Below are positions 46,593 through 55,252 of a stretch of 64,000 bases of DNA, in pieces (position 1 is the first letter of the stretch; each line of letters starts with the position of its first letter). The notes beneath the pieces were generated by a model, which was given only the letters and a program-made list of their open reading frames with translations, did not search any database and was not told the origin of the DNA. A program made the position numbers and the translations under genes. Location: the NCBI GenBank assembly GCA_016704305.1, contig JADJAL010000013.1, positions 62,001 through 126,000 on the forward strand, read 5' to 3'. The DNA is from Haliea sp. (GTDB taxonomy: Bacteria; Pseudomonadota; Gammaproteobacteria; Pseudomonadales; Halieaceae).

Positions 46593-48140
46593 ATGACAAC
46601 AAAAAATACATTGGCTGCACTCTTCGATATAGCGGTAGATCTTGCCGCCAGTCTGTCAACGGGGGAGCGTTTCGAGCGCTTACTGACCGCGACACGACGC
46701 GTTATTCCGTGTGGAGCTGCCGCAATTCTAAAGCTTGAGGACGGGTCGTTGCGCCCGTTGGCGGCGATGGGGTTAAAGCGCGAGGTAATGGGACGTCACT
46801 TTCAGATTGCAGGTCACCCGCGCTTTGCCCGCATTCTTGAAAATCCGGGCATCACGCGTTTTGATGTTGATAGTGAGTTGCCAGATCCCTATGACGGATT
46901 GCTGCAATCGGTAGAGGGCGAGTTACCTGTCCACGCATGTATGGGGGCGAGGTTAATTGTGCAGGAAAAAATCTGGGGCGCAATTACCTTTGATGACCTC
47001 CAGTCAAATGCTTTTGAGGGTATAGAGGATGACCTCGTCCAGGCTTTTTCTGCCTTTGCCGCTGCTGCAGCCTCTGCAGCCGATTACATTGCGGTGCTGG
47101 AGCGCAGCGCCAGCAGGGAGCACGAGTTAAATCGTAACCTGATCGACCAGATACTGTTGCATGCCAGCCACGATTTGGTGGGACAAAGTGACGTTTTGCA
47201 GGCCGTGCGGCAGGAAATCGACCTGGTGGCCGCTTCAGATCTTGCTGTACTGATTACCGGAGAGACCGGAGTGGGCAAGGAATTGGTTGCCCGCGCAGTG
47301 CACGCGCATTCCAAGCGTTCAACCCAGGCAATTGTGTATTTGAATTGCGCCACGTTACCGGAAAATCTCGCCGAAAGTGAACTGTTCGGTCACAAAAAAG
47401 GTGCCTTCACAGGTGCGACGAAAGATTATCGTGGCAAATTTGAACTCGCGGACAAAGGCACGCTATTTCTCGATGAAATAGGAGAGTTGCCGCTAGGTCT
47501 GCAGGCAAAACTTCTGCGTGTGTTACAAAGTGGAGAAGTGCAGTCCATAGGATCGGAAGTAATATATCACGTCGATGTGCGAGTAATTGCTGCAACCAAT
47601 CGCAATTTGAAAACCGAGGTTCTTGAAGGTCGGTTTCGCGCGGACCTATTTCATCGCTTGAGTGTATTTCCAATATTAGTGCCTCCCTTGCGCGAACGAG
47701 AAGGTGATGTTCCTCTTTTAGCTGGGCATTTTATTGAGGCGTTGTCGGTGCAGTTTGGATTGAGAGGTGTAACCATTTCCACTGGTGCTTTGCAGGCATT
47801 GGAGCGCCACAATTGGCCAGGTAATGTACGCGAACTGGAACATGTCATCAGTCGTGCATTGCTGCGTGTAGGGGCCCGAAAAGGCAAGAATCCCGCCAGT
47901 ATTCAAACGAGTGACCTGGATCGTCTGGCATTCGAGTTGCCAGTTCGCGTATCGGGCTCCGGGCAAAATCCGGCAGCGTTGGAAGTCCTCACTCTTTCGC
48001 AGTTACTCGACAATTTCCAGGTTCAACTAATCGAAGAGCGCCTAAATCTGTTTGACAAAAACTGGGCGAAAACAGCGGCAAGCCTTGGGGTCAATCGCGG
48101 TAACTTGCACCGGTTGGCGAGGCGTCTAGGAATGAAATAA
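46593..48140 (+). CDS. norR: NO-responsive sigma-54 activator NorR
   Basis: NorR senses NO at a non-haem iron in its GAF domain and then opens sigma-54 promoters. The 515-residue product has a GAF domain (to about residue 170; MGARLIVQEKIWGAITFDDL), the AAA+ domain with Walker A LITGETGVGKELVARAVH, the sigma-54 contact GAFTGAT, Walker B TLFLDEIGELPLG and HNWPGNVRELEHVISRALL. The C-terminal HTH is KTAASLGVNRGNLHRLARRL. It sits between two sigma-54 promoter-led arms, exactly the setting expected of a local activator. Confidence 0.93.
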   Translation: MTTKNTLAALFDIAVDLAASLSTGERFERLLTATRRVIPCGAAAILKLEDGSLRPLAAMGLKREVMGRHFQIAGHPRFARILENPGITRFDVDSELPDPYDGLLQSVEGELPVHACMGARLIVQEKIWGAITFDDLQSNAFEGIEDDLVQAFSAFAAAAASAADYIAVLERSASREHELNRNLIDQILLHASHDLVGQSDVLQAVRQEIDLVAASDLAVLITGETGVGKELVARAVHAHSKRSTQAIVYLNCATLPENLAESELFGHKKGAFTGATKDYRGKFELADKGTLFLDEIGELPLGLQAKLLRVLQSGEVQSIGSEVIYHVDVRVIAATNRNLKTEVLEGRFRADLFHRLSVFPILVPPLREREGDVPLLAGHFIEALSVQFGLRGVTISTGALQALERHNWPGNVRELEHVISRALLRVGARKGKNPASIQTSDLDRLAFELPVRVSGSGQNPAALEVLTLSQLLDNFQVQLIEERLNLFDKNWAKTAASLGVNRGNLHRLARRLGMK

Positions 48141-48251
48141 CATCATGAATTTCTCAATCAGAATGACACCCTGAATCATTTTGATAGCAGTCTATTTGCT
48201 TCAACTGACCTCTGAATAAAAATAAGTTATTAAAATCAATCATTTATAAAT

Positions 48252-48267
48252 TGGCACAGTTCTCGCA
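48252..48267 (+). promoter_or_regulatory. Sigma-54 promoter for the glycine-zipper gene and hmp
   Basis: TGGCACAGTTCTCGCA fits TGGCAC-N5-TTGCW with one mismatch (C for T in the -12 part) and correct spacing. It lies 59 bases before the 48326 gene and just after norR. No convincing GT-N7-AC site was seen upstream. Confidence 0.72.
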
Positions 48268-48325
48268 TTGCTGAGAGCAGCATCGCTTATTCGTCCGCCG
48301 AACTAATTTCCAAGGAGTAAATGCA

Positions 48326-48700
48326 ATGTCCGTCAGGAGAATCGCAGTTCTTTTTTCACTAATGTTGCTATCAGCCACTCCAATGCTGCGGGCAGCAGAG
48401 ATAGTGGCTCACCGCCCCGACAATCTGAGCGGACAAATGCTTGGCGGTTGGGTCGCCGTGTTGCTCGGAGGCGCCGCAGGTGGACCAGTCGGCGCGATTG
48501 CTGGCGGGTTCGTAGGTGCATGGTTGGGAGGCGAGGTTCAGCAAGCCGCTGGCGCGAGTGGCGATGCTTACCTGATCAAGACTGATGATGGAGATGTGCA
48601 ACGATTTCGATCACCAAAGCACCAGTTCGAGGTCGGGGAGGCCGTTGCCATCAAGGGCATCCGTCCTGTGCCAATAGCTGATGACGTATCGGCAAATTAA
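48326..48700 (+). CDS. Secreted glycine-zipper protein
   Basis: The product is 124 residues with a signal peptide (SVRRIAVLFSLMLLSATPML, cleaved near AAEIV) and a glycine zipper of the type LLGGAAGGPVGAIAGGFVGA, followed by a basic/polar domain DAYLIKTDDGDVQRFRSPKH. It resembles SlyB/17-kDa-antigen style envelope proteins but lacks a lipobox Cys. It is first behind the sigma-54 promoter and 100 bases before hmp. The role in NO stress is unknown. Confidence 0.7.
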   Translation: MSVRRIAVLFSLMLLSATPMLRAAEIVAHRPDNLSGQMLGGWVAVLLGGAAGGPVGAIAGGFVGAWLGGEVQQAAGASGDAYLIKTDDGDVQRFRSPKHQFEVGEAVAIKGIRPVPIADDVSAN

Positions 48701-48800
48701 GCGGCGGTCATTGTTTGAATCACTGGATGATTAACTACAATCGCGTATCGAGAAATTAACTCCCCCCACATTCCTATAGATCGCACCAGGAGGTGCCAAC

Positions 48801-49979
48801 ATGCTTGACCAGGACACGATCAATATTATTAAAGCTACCGTGCCCGCAGTAAAAGCTCATGCAGACGATATCACGGCTTGTTTTTATCCGCTGATGTTTA
48901 AACAGTATCCTGAGGTGATCCCCTATTTCAACCAAACCCACCAGAGTAAAGGCACTCAACCAAAGGCTCTCGCCAACGCCGTGGTGGCTTACGCGAGTAA
49001 CATCGATGAACTGGGAAATCTCAGTGAGGCTGTCAATAAAATCGTCCAAAAGCATTGTTCGCTGGGCATCCAACCTTCTCAATACGATATTGTAGGTGAC
49101 TGCCTATTACAGGCGATTGCCCAGGTTTTGGGCGATGCTGCTACCGAAGAAATTATCGCTGCCTGGGCTAAAGCCTACGGACAACTGGCGGGAATATTAA
49201 TCGGGGCTGAGGAGGCGGTGTACGCCGCAACTGAACAACGTGCAGGTGGCTGGCGCGGTGAACGATCATTCACGCTAATCAAGAAAGTAGCAGAAAGTTC
49301 GGTGATAACGTCCTTCTATCTGGAGCCAACCGAGGGCGGTGATGTCCCTGATTTTGAAGCAGGACAATTTGTAACTGTTGTACTGAACGTAAATGGAGTC
49401 AGTTTGCGCCGCAACTATAGTCTATCCGATGCACCGGGTACCGGATATTTCCGCATTAGTGTCAAACGTGAGCCTGAGGGCGCAGTATCAAACCACCTGC
49501 ATGATCAATTGGCCGTTGGCGATACTATTGACCTCCTGCCCCCCTGTGGCGATTTTACACTACGACGAAATGGTAAGCCGTTGGTACTCCTTACGGCTGG
49601 CGTGGGCATTACTCCGGCGATCAGTATGCTCAATGTGGAAGCACAATCAACGCGAGACATCCGCTTTATTCACGCAGCAATCAATAGCGATATGCACGCC
49701 TTCAAGGCTCACGTGAATCAAGTGGCTGCTGCGAACAGCAAAATTACTTCTTTGTATATTTATAGTGAGCCCGGTGTTGACTGTCAGCCAGATGCAGAGG
49801 GCTTTGTGACAGCAGACCTAATTGCAGCGCAGTTACCTGAAGACCGCGATGTGGAGTTTTACTTTCTGGGACCCAAGCCATTTATGGGGGCCGTATTCAA
49901 GATTGCTACGGAGCTGGGAGTACCAGAGGGTCAAATTCACTATGAGTTTTTTGGTCCTGACGAAGGATTGGTAGCCTAG
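48801..49979 (+). CDS. hmp: Flavohaemoglobin, NO dioxygenase
   Basis: Hmp oxidises NO to nitrate with O2 and NAD(P)H. The 392-residue product has a globin domain (residues 1-138, proximal His in VQKHCSLGIQPSQYDIVG), a ferredoxin-reductase FAD domain (SLRRNYSLSDAPGTGYFRIS) and an NAD domain (VLLTAGVGITPAISMLNVEA, FYFLGPKPFMGAVFKIA). Ribosome site AGGAGG. It is the end of the plus-strand arm of the NorR divergon; an IS481-like element lies only 52 bases after its stop. Confidence 0.96.
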   Translation: MLDQDTINIIKATVPAVKAHADDITACFYPLMFKQYPEVIPYFNQTHQSKGTQPKALANAVVAYASNIDELGNLSEAVNKIVQKHCSLGIQPSQYDIVGDCLLQAIAQVLGDAATEEIIAAWAKAYGQLAGILIGAEEAVYAATEQRAGGWRGERSFTLIKKVAESSVITSFYLEPTEGGDVPDFEAGQFVTVVLNVNGVSLRRNYSLSDAPGTGYFRISVKREPEGAVSNHLHDQLAVGDTIDLLPPCGDFTLRRNGKPLVLLTAGVGITPAISMLNVEAQSTRDIRFIHAAINSDMHAFKAHVNQVAAANSKITSLYIYSEPGVDCQPDAEGFVTADLIAAQLPEDRDVEFYFLGPKPFMGAVFKIATELGVPEGQIHYEFFGPDEGLVA

Positions 49980-50044
49980 TTCTGTTGCTGAGCACTTGAC
50001 GTAGTTCAAGGTATTGCGGCCTGTATTCATTTGTAGTAGTTCAG

Positions 50045-50168
50045 GGGGCTGGGGGCGGGGGGGGGGGGGGGGGGGGGGGAGCGGGGGGGCGCAGGCGGGG
50101 GCCGGGGGGGGCGCATACCCCGGGCCCGGGGGGGGGGGGGCGGGGCGGGGGGGGGGCGGGGGGGGGGT
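50045..50168. repeat. Poly-G tract, probable artefact
   Basis: About 124 bases are almost only G, broken by a few C, A and T, in a region where the transposase N-terminus and left IS end should stand. Such tracts come from dark cycles in two-colour sequencing or filled gaps. Open frames through it (proline- or glycine-rich) are not genes. Confidence 0.75.
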
Positions 50169-50886
50169 GTCTGGCTGCGGCACGCGCTGGAAAACTTCAA
50201 GAACCGCCTGAAGGCACTGGAGACCAAGGTCGCCAAAGACGGCATTATCCTGACCGAAGCCCAGGTTCAGGCGCTGGAAAGAAAGAAACTGGACGATGAA
50301 GCCTGTGGTGAGATTGAAACCGTCCATCCTGGCTACTTGGGTTCCCAGGATACATTTTATGTGGGAACCCTGAAGGGCGTTGGCCGGATTTATCAGCAAA
50401 CCTATGTGGATACTTACTGCAAGGTGGCGCAGTGCAAGCTGTACACCACCAAGACGCCTATTACGGCAGCCGATCTACTGAATGACCGGGTACTGCCCTT
50501 CTATGAGCAACACTCGCTGCCGGTGCTGCGTGTTCTGACGGATCGGGGAACGGAGTACTGCGGCAACCTCGAGGGCATGACTATCAGCTCTATCTGGCCG
50601 TGAACGAGATCGAGCATACCAGGACCCGGGTGAAGTCACCCCAGACCAACGGCATCTGTGAACGTTTCCACAAGACCGTTTTACAGGAGTTCTACCAGGT
50701 GACATTCCGGAAGAAAATCTACGCGTCCATAGCGGAATTGCAGACCGATCTGGACAGCTGGTTGGATTACTACAACAATGAACGAACCCATCAGGGCAAA
50801 ATGTGCTGCGGCAGGACGATGGATACTGCTCGATGGAAAAGGATCTGGAAAGAACTAACGGTAAATGCCGACGTCAAACCGGTAAC
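50169..50886 (+). pseudogene. IS481-like transposase, truncated and frameshifted
   Basis: The remaining C-terminal two thirds show FYVGTLKGVGRIYQQTYVDT, PVLRVLTDRGTEYCGNLEG, the shifted SPQTNGICERFHKTVLQEFY with the last catalytic Glu, and YYNNERTHQGKMCCGRT. One frame change is near 50575 and another after CCGRT near 50815. The N-terminus is lost in the poly-G tract. It cannot be active as read. Confidence 0.82.
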
Positions 50887-50989
50887 TGTCAGATCAAGTC
50901 TGAACTACTACAATTCATTCATTACGGTGCTCCCGGTAAACTATATCCACTAACACCCGACGAACCTGACGTACTCGACGCGCCGGCCT

Positions 50990-51454
50990 AGGCCTTATAC
51001 GGATTGCTCTTGCGTCGGGCACGTCGAGTTAAATCGTGATCCTGCCAGGCGTTATAGCCGCTTCTGGACACACCATACAATTCACACATCCGCTTCACTG
51101 GGTAGGCTTCTATGTAGTGGTGGATGAACGCGAAGTTGTCTGCTTTCGAGCTGAAGTGAACTCGATGGCCTTTTTTAAAAGGTCATGCTCCACCTTCAGG
51201 CGTTCGTATTCCTACTTGATACGGCGCAGTTCCTTCAGTTCATAGGCTACCGCTCTATCGACATCGGCCCCTTTGCCCATGATCTTGCCCTCGCGCATTT
51301 CCTTACGCCAACGAGACAACATGAACGGATGGATGTAAAGTGATTCTGCTACATCCTGTATCTCAACGCCTGGTAGCTGGCTGAGCCGCACAGCTATAGC
51401 CTTAAAATGATCGCTATATTTGTAGGTTATTCTGGGTCCAGGTTTTGGCATCAC
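50990..51454 (-). pseudogene. IS3-family transposase remnant (orfA and start of orfB)
   Basis: The orfA part starts MPKPGPRITYKYSDHFKAIA and has the helix-turn-helix VEIQDVAESLYIHPFMLSRW, ending at a stop after KELRRIK. Beyond it, in the same or shifted frame, EYERLKVEHDLLKKAIEF, then AYPVKRMCELYGVSRSGYNA are the usual leucine zipper and orfB beginning. The catalytic DDE part of orfB is missing. Confidence 0.75.
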
Positions 51455-51507
51455 AGATCTCCTGATTGGTTAGATCAGGGTGTCCACTGAACCGAAGGAA
51501 CTCCGGC

Positions 51508-51945
51508 ATGTACGGGATCTTGTTGTTATTACACATTCTCGCAGCCACAATTTGGACGGGCGGGCATATTGTTTTATCCGTGGTTGTTCTACCGAGAGTA
51601 CTCAGAGAACGCTCCCCAGAACAGTTGCTGAACTTCGAGTCGGTATACGAAAAAATCGGAATGCCCGCTTTAATCGTACAAGTTGTAACAGGGTTCATTC
51701 TGGCTTACCGTCTGCTACCAGATGTAGGTCAATGGTTAAGTCTGACCAACCCTATTTCTCAAGTAATAGCGATAAAGCTTGGCCTTCTTATACTGACGGT
51801 AGGTTTTGCCATCGACGCACGGCTTCGAGTTATCCCGAAATTGTCGGAAAAAAATCTTTCGGTAATGGCGTGGCATATTGTGCCGGTTACATTTTTTTCT
51901 GTTTTTTTGTCGTCGCAGGCGTCTCCTTCCGCACAGGATGGTTGA
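51508..51945 (+). CDS. CopD family membrane protein, frameshift at the C-terminus
   Basis: The product is a four-helix membrane protein of the small CopD-like family linked to copper. It begins MYGILLLLHILAATIWTGGH, with His residues in helix 1, then RVLRERSPEQLLNFESVYEK, IGMPALIVQVVTGFILAYRL and AWHIVPVTFFSVF. One T is missing in the run at 51902-51908; healed, the end reads FVVAGVSFRTGWLN with a stop at 51950. The upstream in-frame codons from 51466 look like IS flank. Confidence 0.75.
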   Translation: MYGILLLLHILAATIWTGGHIVLSVVVLPRVLRERSPEQLLNFESVYEKIGMPALIVQVVTGFILAYRLLPDVGQWLSLTNPISQVIAIKLGLLILTVGFAIDARLRVIPKLSEKNLSVMAWHIVPVTFFSVFLSSQASPSAQDG

Positions 51946-51950
51946 ATTGA

Positions 51951-52269
51951 TTATTGTCACATGAGGATTGGATTGAGTTCAAGTTCTCTGTCAGATTCCA
52001 ATTGCACGCTTCGCCCTGTCCTTACAAGTCTAATCAATTAGGCAAAATGGTTAATTTCAAGGTCGGAGGGCAACATCAGACTCGATGCAGCAAATCTGAT
52101 GCATAACCCTGTTGTGCGACGAGTATCGATAGATATCCAGTGAGCATCGCATGGAAAGTGGCTACCCAACTTTTCACCAACTTTGAGATCACGAGAGTGG
52201 ACTCGCCCCCACTGCGGCGACACATTCTATGCATAGCACAATACATGTTGCGGCAGGAGTACTTTGCAG
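51951..52269. other. No gene recognised; leader of small-gene copy 1
   Basis: A 319-base gap with no convincing frame. Its last 25 bases, including GGCAGGAGTA, are shared with the leader of the second copy of the small gene at 54.9 kb. Confidence 0.4.
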
Positions 52270-52572
52270 ATGACTAGTTCAAGCTCAAACACTGAGGATT
52301 CAGCATTCCGACAATACCAGAAAGCTCTATCGGCATGGGACAATGAGGGCGGCGCACGCTTAGACGAAGTACACGCTAAGATCGCGGATTTGACGAACGC
52401 CGAACTCGTGCACCTTCGGATTCGTGTAATCGCGCTGGAGAACCTGATCATAACACTGCTCGCCGAAGGGCCCGATCGACAGCTCGAGGTCGCACGTGAA
52501 ATGGCGACCTATATCTCCCCGCGAGCAGGTTTCACCCGACACCCGCTCACCATCCAAGCAGCAAAAAAATGA
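52270..52572 (+). CDS. Unknown small protein, copy 1 of a duplicated pair
   Basis: This soluble protein is not recognised. It reads RQYQKALSAWDNEGGARLDE, then LVHLRIRVIALENLIITLLA, and EMATYISPRAGFTRHPLTIQ. The frame stops in an A7 run (52563-52569). One more A would continue it through MTDMVKRAEHFRTVQSE to 52622, matching the second copy at 54,950. ATG 52270 follows GGCAGGAGTA. Confidence 0.6.
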   Translation: MTSSSSNTEDSAFRQYQKALSAWDNEGGARLDEVHAKIADLTNAELVHLRIRVIALENLIITLLAEGPDRQLEVAREMATYISPRAGFTRHPLTIQAAKK

Positions 52573-52679
52573 CCGATATGGTCAAGCGCGCAGAACATTT
52601 TCGAACAGTGCAATCAGAATGAGTGTGACATCTCCTCATTAATGCACATCGGTTTTCGACTAGCACACTCTACCAGCCG

Positions 52680-53040
52680 GTTCCCGAACTCTAGCACCCA
52701 TAAACGAAGTGCGTTGGCAATGGCGCTGTCTCAGGACAACGACATTGCTGCCGCGACAATGATCTGAGAGTGCGGAATACTGCTAACGGATACAGAACGC
52801 CCGTCGCGATGGGTACGCTAGCTGCGTTGAAGACAAAGACAAAAAGTGGATTCCGCCGGATATTACGAGTGGTCGACAGCGCTTGCCTACGCACCTCTAC
52901 GGTATCCATCAGGTCACCCGACAACAAAGTAGTGCCGGAATTTTCGATTACCGTAGTCACACCGACATCCGCCATCGCCACAGATGGACACCACCTCGGG
53001 CCAGACATTGTCGCCGCACATCCATCGCATTGACCACCTT
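52680..53040 (-). pseudogene. C-terminal remnant of a copper-transporting P-type ATPase
   Basis: The minus strand reads MADVGVTTVIENSGTTLLSG, then NIRRNPLFVFVFNAASVPIA and TGVLYP. After a shift come QIIVAAAMSLS, a TGA and NALRLWVLEFGNRLV. This is the hinge and last two membrane helices of CopA-type ATPases. The GDGxNDAP motif just upstream is scrambled, and the stop inside the last helix breaks it. The rest of the gene is gone. Confidence 0.75.
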
Positions 53041-53099
53041 GACCGTGATAGCGTGCTATCGTGCCAACAGGTGGCTGGGATTGGTCATAACGACTCGCC

Positions 53100-53867
53100 T
53101 CATGCGCCCTCTTGCAGAAGCCGGCGCCGGATATCGCTGATCGCCTTCATCGGGTTGAGCCCTTTGGGGCAGACCGTGGTGCAGTTCTGGATATCGCGAC
53201 AGCGAAACACGCTGAACTGGTCATCCAGGGCGGTCAGCCGTTCGGCTGTGGCGGTGTCACGGCTGTCAATCAGAAAGCGCTGCGCCTGCAGCAGGACCGC
53301 CGGACCCAGGTACTTGTCCGGATTCCACCACCAGGACGGACACCCCGATGTGCAGCAACCGCACAGGATGCACTCGTAGAGCCCGTCGAGGCGTGCGCGC
53401 TCCTCGGGAGATTGCAGCCGCTCCGTACTCGGCAGCGGCTCATCGTTGATAAGCCAGGGTTTGATGTGACGGTACTGGTCGAAGAAGTGCGTTTGATCCA
53501 CCACCAGATCCCGAATCACCGGCATGCCGGTCAGCGGACGAATCACCAGCCGATCAGCGGCTTTTTTGCCAACCAGTGGCGACCCGCTGCCGTAATTACT
53601 TTTTTGGGCAACCCAGATGCCAGCCAGCACGTCAGAAACCGGTGCGACACAAGCCAACGCGTTCTGGCCATTGATGTTCATGCCATCCGAGCCGCAGACA
53701 CCTTCACGACAGGAGCGGCGGTAGGTGATGCCGGGGTCACGCTCCTTCAGGTGCTCCAGAACATCCAGCACCATGCGCTGTCGGAAACTATCCTCCACCT
53801 CGTACGTTTCCATCCGTGGCTCTGTATCCACATCAGGGTTGTAGCGGTAGACCTGTACCTGAATCAT
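53100..53867 (-). CDS. sdhB: Succinate dehydrogenase/fumarate reductase iron-sulfur subunit
   Basis: The iron-sulfur subunit passes electrons from the flavoprotein to quinone. The 255-residue product has the 2Fe-2S motif SCREGVCGSDGMNINGQNAL, the 4Fe-4S/3Fe-4S motif YECILCGCCTSGCPSWWW, and IQNCTTVCPKGLNPMKAI. A stretch of about 18 residues (GIWVAQKSNYGSGSPLV) is inserted between LAG and KKAADRLVIRPL, absent from usual SdhB. There is no sdhC, sdhD or sdhA beside it, so it may be a second copy acquired with the island. Confidence 0.9.
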   Translation of the reverse strand: MIQVQVYRYNPDVDTEPRMETYEVEDSFRQRMVLDVLEHLKERDPGITYRRSCREGVCGSDGMNINGQNALACVAPVSDVLAGIWVAQKSNYGSGSPLVGKKAADRLVIRPLTGMPVIRDLVVDQTHFFDQYRHIKPWLINDEPLPSTERLQSPEERARLDGLYECILCGCCTSGCPSWWWNPDKYLGPAVLLQAQRFLIDSRDTATAERLTALDDQFSVFRCRDIQNCTTVCPKGLNPMKAISDIRRRLLQEGA

Positions 53868-54003
53868 AGGCGCGCACCTTTTATCGACTGCAATGCTAAA
53901 TGTGTTAACACGGATAGTGAAAGTTAGACAGGCTACATAATAAGGGTCACATTTTGCCTGGTAGAGTGACCGGTGATCTTAGCGGTTGCGCGTGGTGCAT
54001 CGG

Positions 54004-54624
54004 TTACTGAACTACGTCAACCACAGCCTCCACATGCTTATGGCTGGCGCCTGATGAGACGAGGTGATCCAACGCCACGACAAAATGTGTGAACTCGACA
54101 TATGCCTGCACATATTCCCGACCCTGCTCGACAGACTGCTCAGCCAACTGGCGTTTAGCATAGGCGTCTGAGAATCGCTTCTGCATCCCCTCTCGCACTG
54201 CCGCTGCGGTATTGTCGGCAAGCTGATCACCTTTACCGTCTGCCAGCGCGTGGTCAGCGGCGGCAATTATGGGATCAACGCTCCCGGTCGGCTTTAGCCC
54301 GGTGAATCCTTCACCCTCCGTGGCGCGGTGTATTCTTACAAGCGTCTCAAAAAAATAATTGTCGGCAACGCTTTTGGCGGCATCACTTTCACCGCGAACT
54401 GCCAGCGTCATTTCAAACGCTTCGCGGACTGCCGCTTCGTCGTCTTCACCTATCCATTTTAAAACTGGGTCAATCTTCTGGGTGGCGAGGGCTGCTTGCG
54501 CGTCTTTGACGACAGGGCCGCTCATGCTGTCGCAATGCGCAGCGGCAGGATTGCACATAAATGCCACCATCAAAAGTGAAGACACAATGGCGATTGCTCG
54601 ACTGCTAAACGGGTGGGTGTTCAT
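54004..54624 (-). CDS. DUF6448 family secreted protein
   Basis: The product is 206 residues with a signal peptide (RAIAIVSSLLMVAFMCNPAA, mature start near HCDSMSG). The DUF6448 body is clear: CDSMSGPVVKDAQAALATQK, DDEAAVREAFEMTLAVRGES, NYFFETLVRIHRATEGEGFT, and YVEFTHFVVALDHLVSSGA. The function is unknown; the His and Cys at the mature N-terminus suggest metal binding. Confidence 0.82.
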   Translation of the reverse strand: MNTHPFSSRAIAIVSSLLMVAFMCNPAAAHCDSMSGPVVKDAQAALATQKIDPVLKWIGEDDEAAVREAFEMTLAVRGESDAAKSVADNYFFETLVRIHRATEGEGFTGLKPTGSVDPIIAAADHALADGKGDQLADNTAAAVREGMQKRFSDAYAKRQLAEQSVEQGREYVQAYVEFTHFVVALDHLVSSGASHKHVEAVVDVVQ

Positions 54625-54949
54625 ATAGATCTCCTGAAAGTGCGTGGCCGAGAACTATCCTTGACGCAGTAAGCCTGGATCCGGAGTGCTTTCGACATTG
54701 TTGACATCGTTCGATGAGGTCAGTCTGTTGATAGAGCTGATCAAGGTCTGTGCGTTCGCGAACATAGGCGCAAGCTGCAACCCTACCGGTTCCGACCGCC
54801 TGGTACCGCAAGATCTCGTCCAAGTGCTATTTGGACCTTGGCTGCCCAAGTATTGAGGCAACAAGAAACTGAAGAAGCTGGACACACCTGCACTGCAAAG
54901 CTACATTCGATATTCACGACATGCCTATCATGGCAGGAGTATCTAGCAG
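54625..54949. other. No gene recognised
   Basis: 325 bases between DUF6448 and the second copy of the small gene. A minus-strand frame ending at 54605 contains no motif that I can place. The last 30 bases resemble the leader of copy 1. Confidence 0.4.
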
Positions 54950-55252
54950 ATGGCTGATTCAAAATCGAACACTGGGGATGCCGCTTTCCTGCAGCGCCAG
55001 AAGGCGCTATCGACTTGGGACAACGAGGGCGGTGCACCTCCCGACGAAGCCCCTACTGACATCCCGGAGTTGACTAACACTGAATTAGTGCACCTTCGGG
55101 TTCGTGTTATTGCGCTGGAGAACCTGATCATAACGCTGCTCGCCGAAGGATCCGATCGACAACTGGAGGTTGCCGGGAAATGGCGACCTATATCTTGCCG
55201 CGAGCAGGCTTCATCCAACACCCGCTCACCATCAAAGCGGCTAGACAGATGA
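54950..55252 (+). CDS. Unknown small protein, copy 2 of a duplicated pair
   Basis: This is a close paralogue of the 52,270 gene: RQKALSTWDNEGGAPPDEAP, then LVHLRVRVIALENLIITLLA. Frame is lost at 55173-55174, where one C is missing. Healed, it continues MATYILPRAGFIQHPLTIKA and RQMNDMVSRAEHFRTVQS to 55299, in line with copy 1. Leader and tail DNA (to about 55,320) are also similar, so the duplication includes flanks. Function unknown. Confidence 0.6.
   Translation: MADSKSNTGDAAFLQRQKALSTWDNEGGAPPDEAPTDIPELTNTELVHLRVRVIALENLIITLLAEGSDRQLEVAGKWRPISCREQASSNTRSPSKRLDR

Larger units (their letters stand above)
50032..50912 (+). mobile_element. IS481-family-like insertion sequence, damaged
   Basis: The left end TGTAGTAGTTCAG (50032-50044) is the inverted complement of the right end, which reads TGTCAGATCAAG at 50887 and ends CTGAACTACTACA at 50912. 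The flanks are ATTCATT on both sides (50025-50031 and 50913-50919), a likely 7-base target duplication. From 50045 to 50168 the left part is an almost pure G tract. It then reads LRHALENFKNRLKALETKVA, a DDE transposase. Confidence 0.8.

Noticed and set aside
49833..50399. Long proline-rich and glycine-rich open frames across the G tract
   Set aside because: They are products of the poly-G sequence and overlap hmp and the IS transposase; no protein-like composition.
54605..54823. Minus-strand frame beginning MDEILRYQAVGTGR
   Set aside because: Looked briefly like a P450 K-helix, but nothing else of the fold follows and it overlaps the DUF6448 start.
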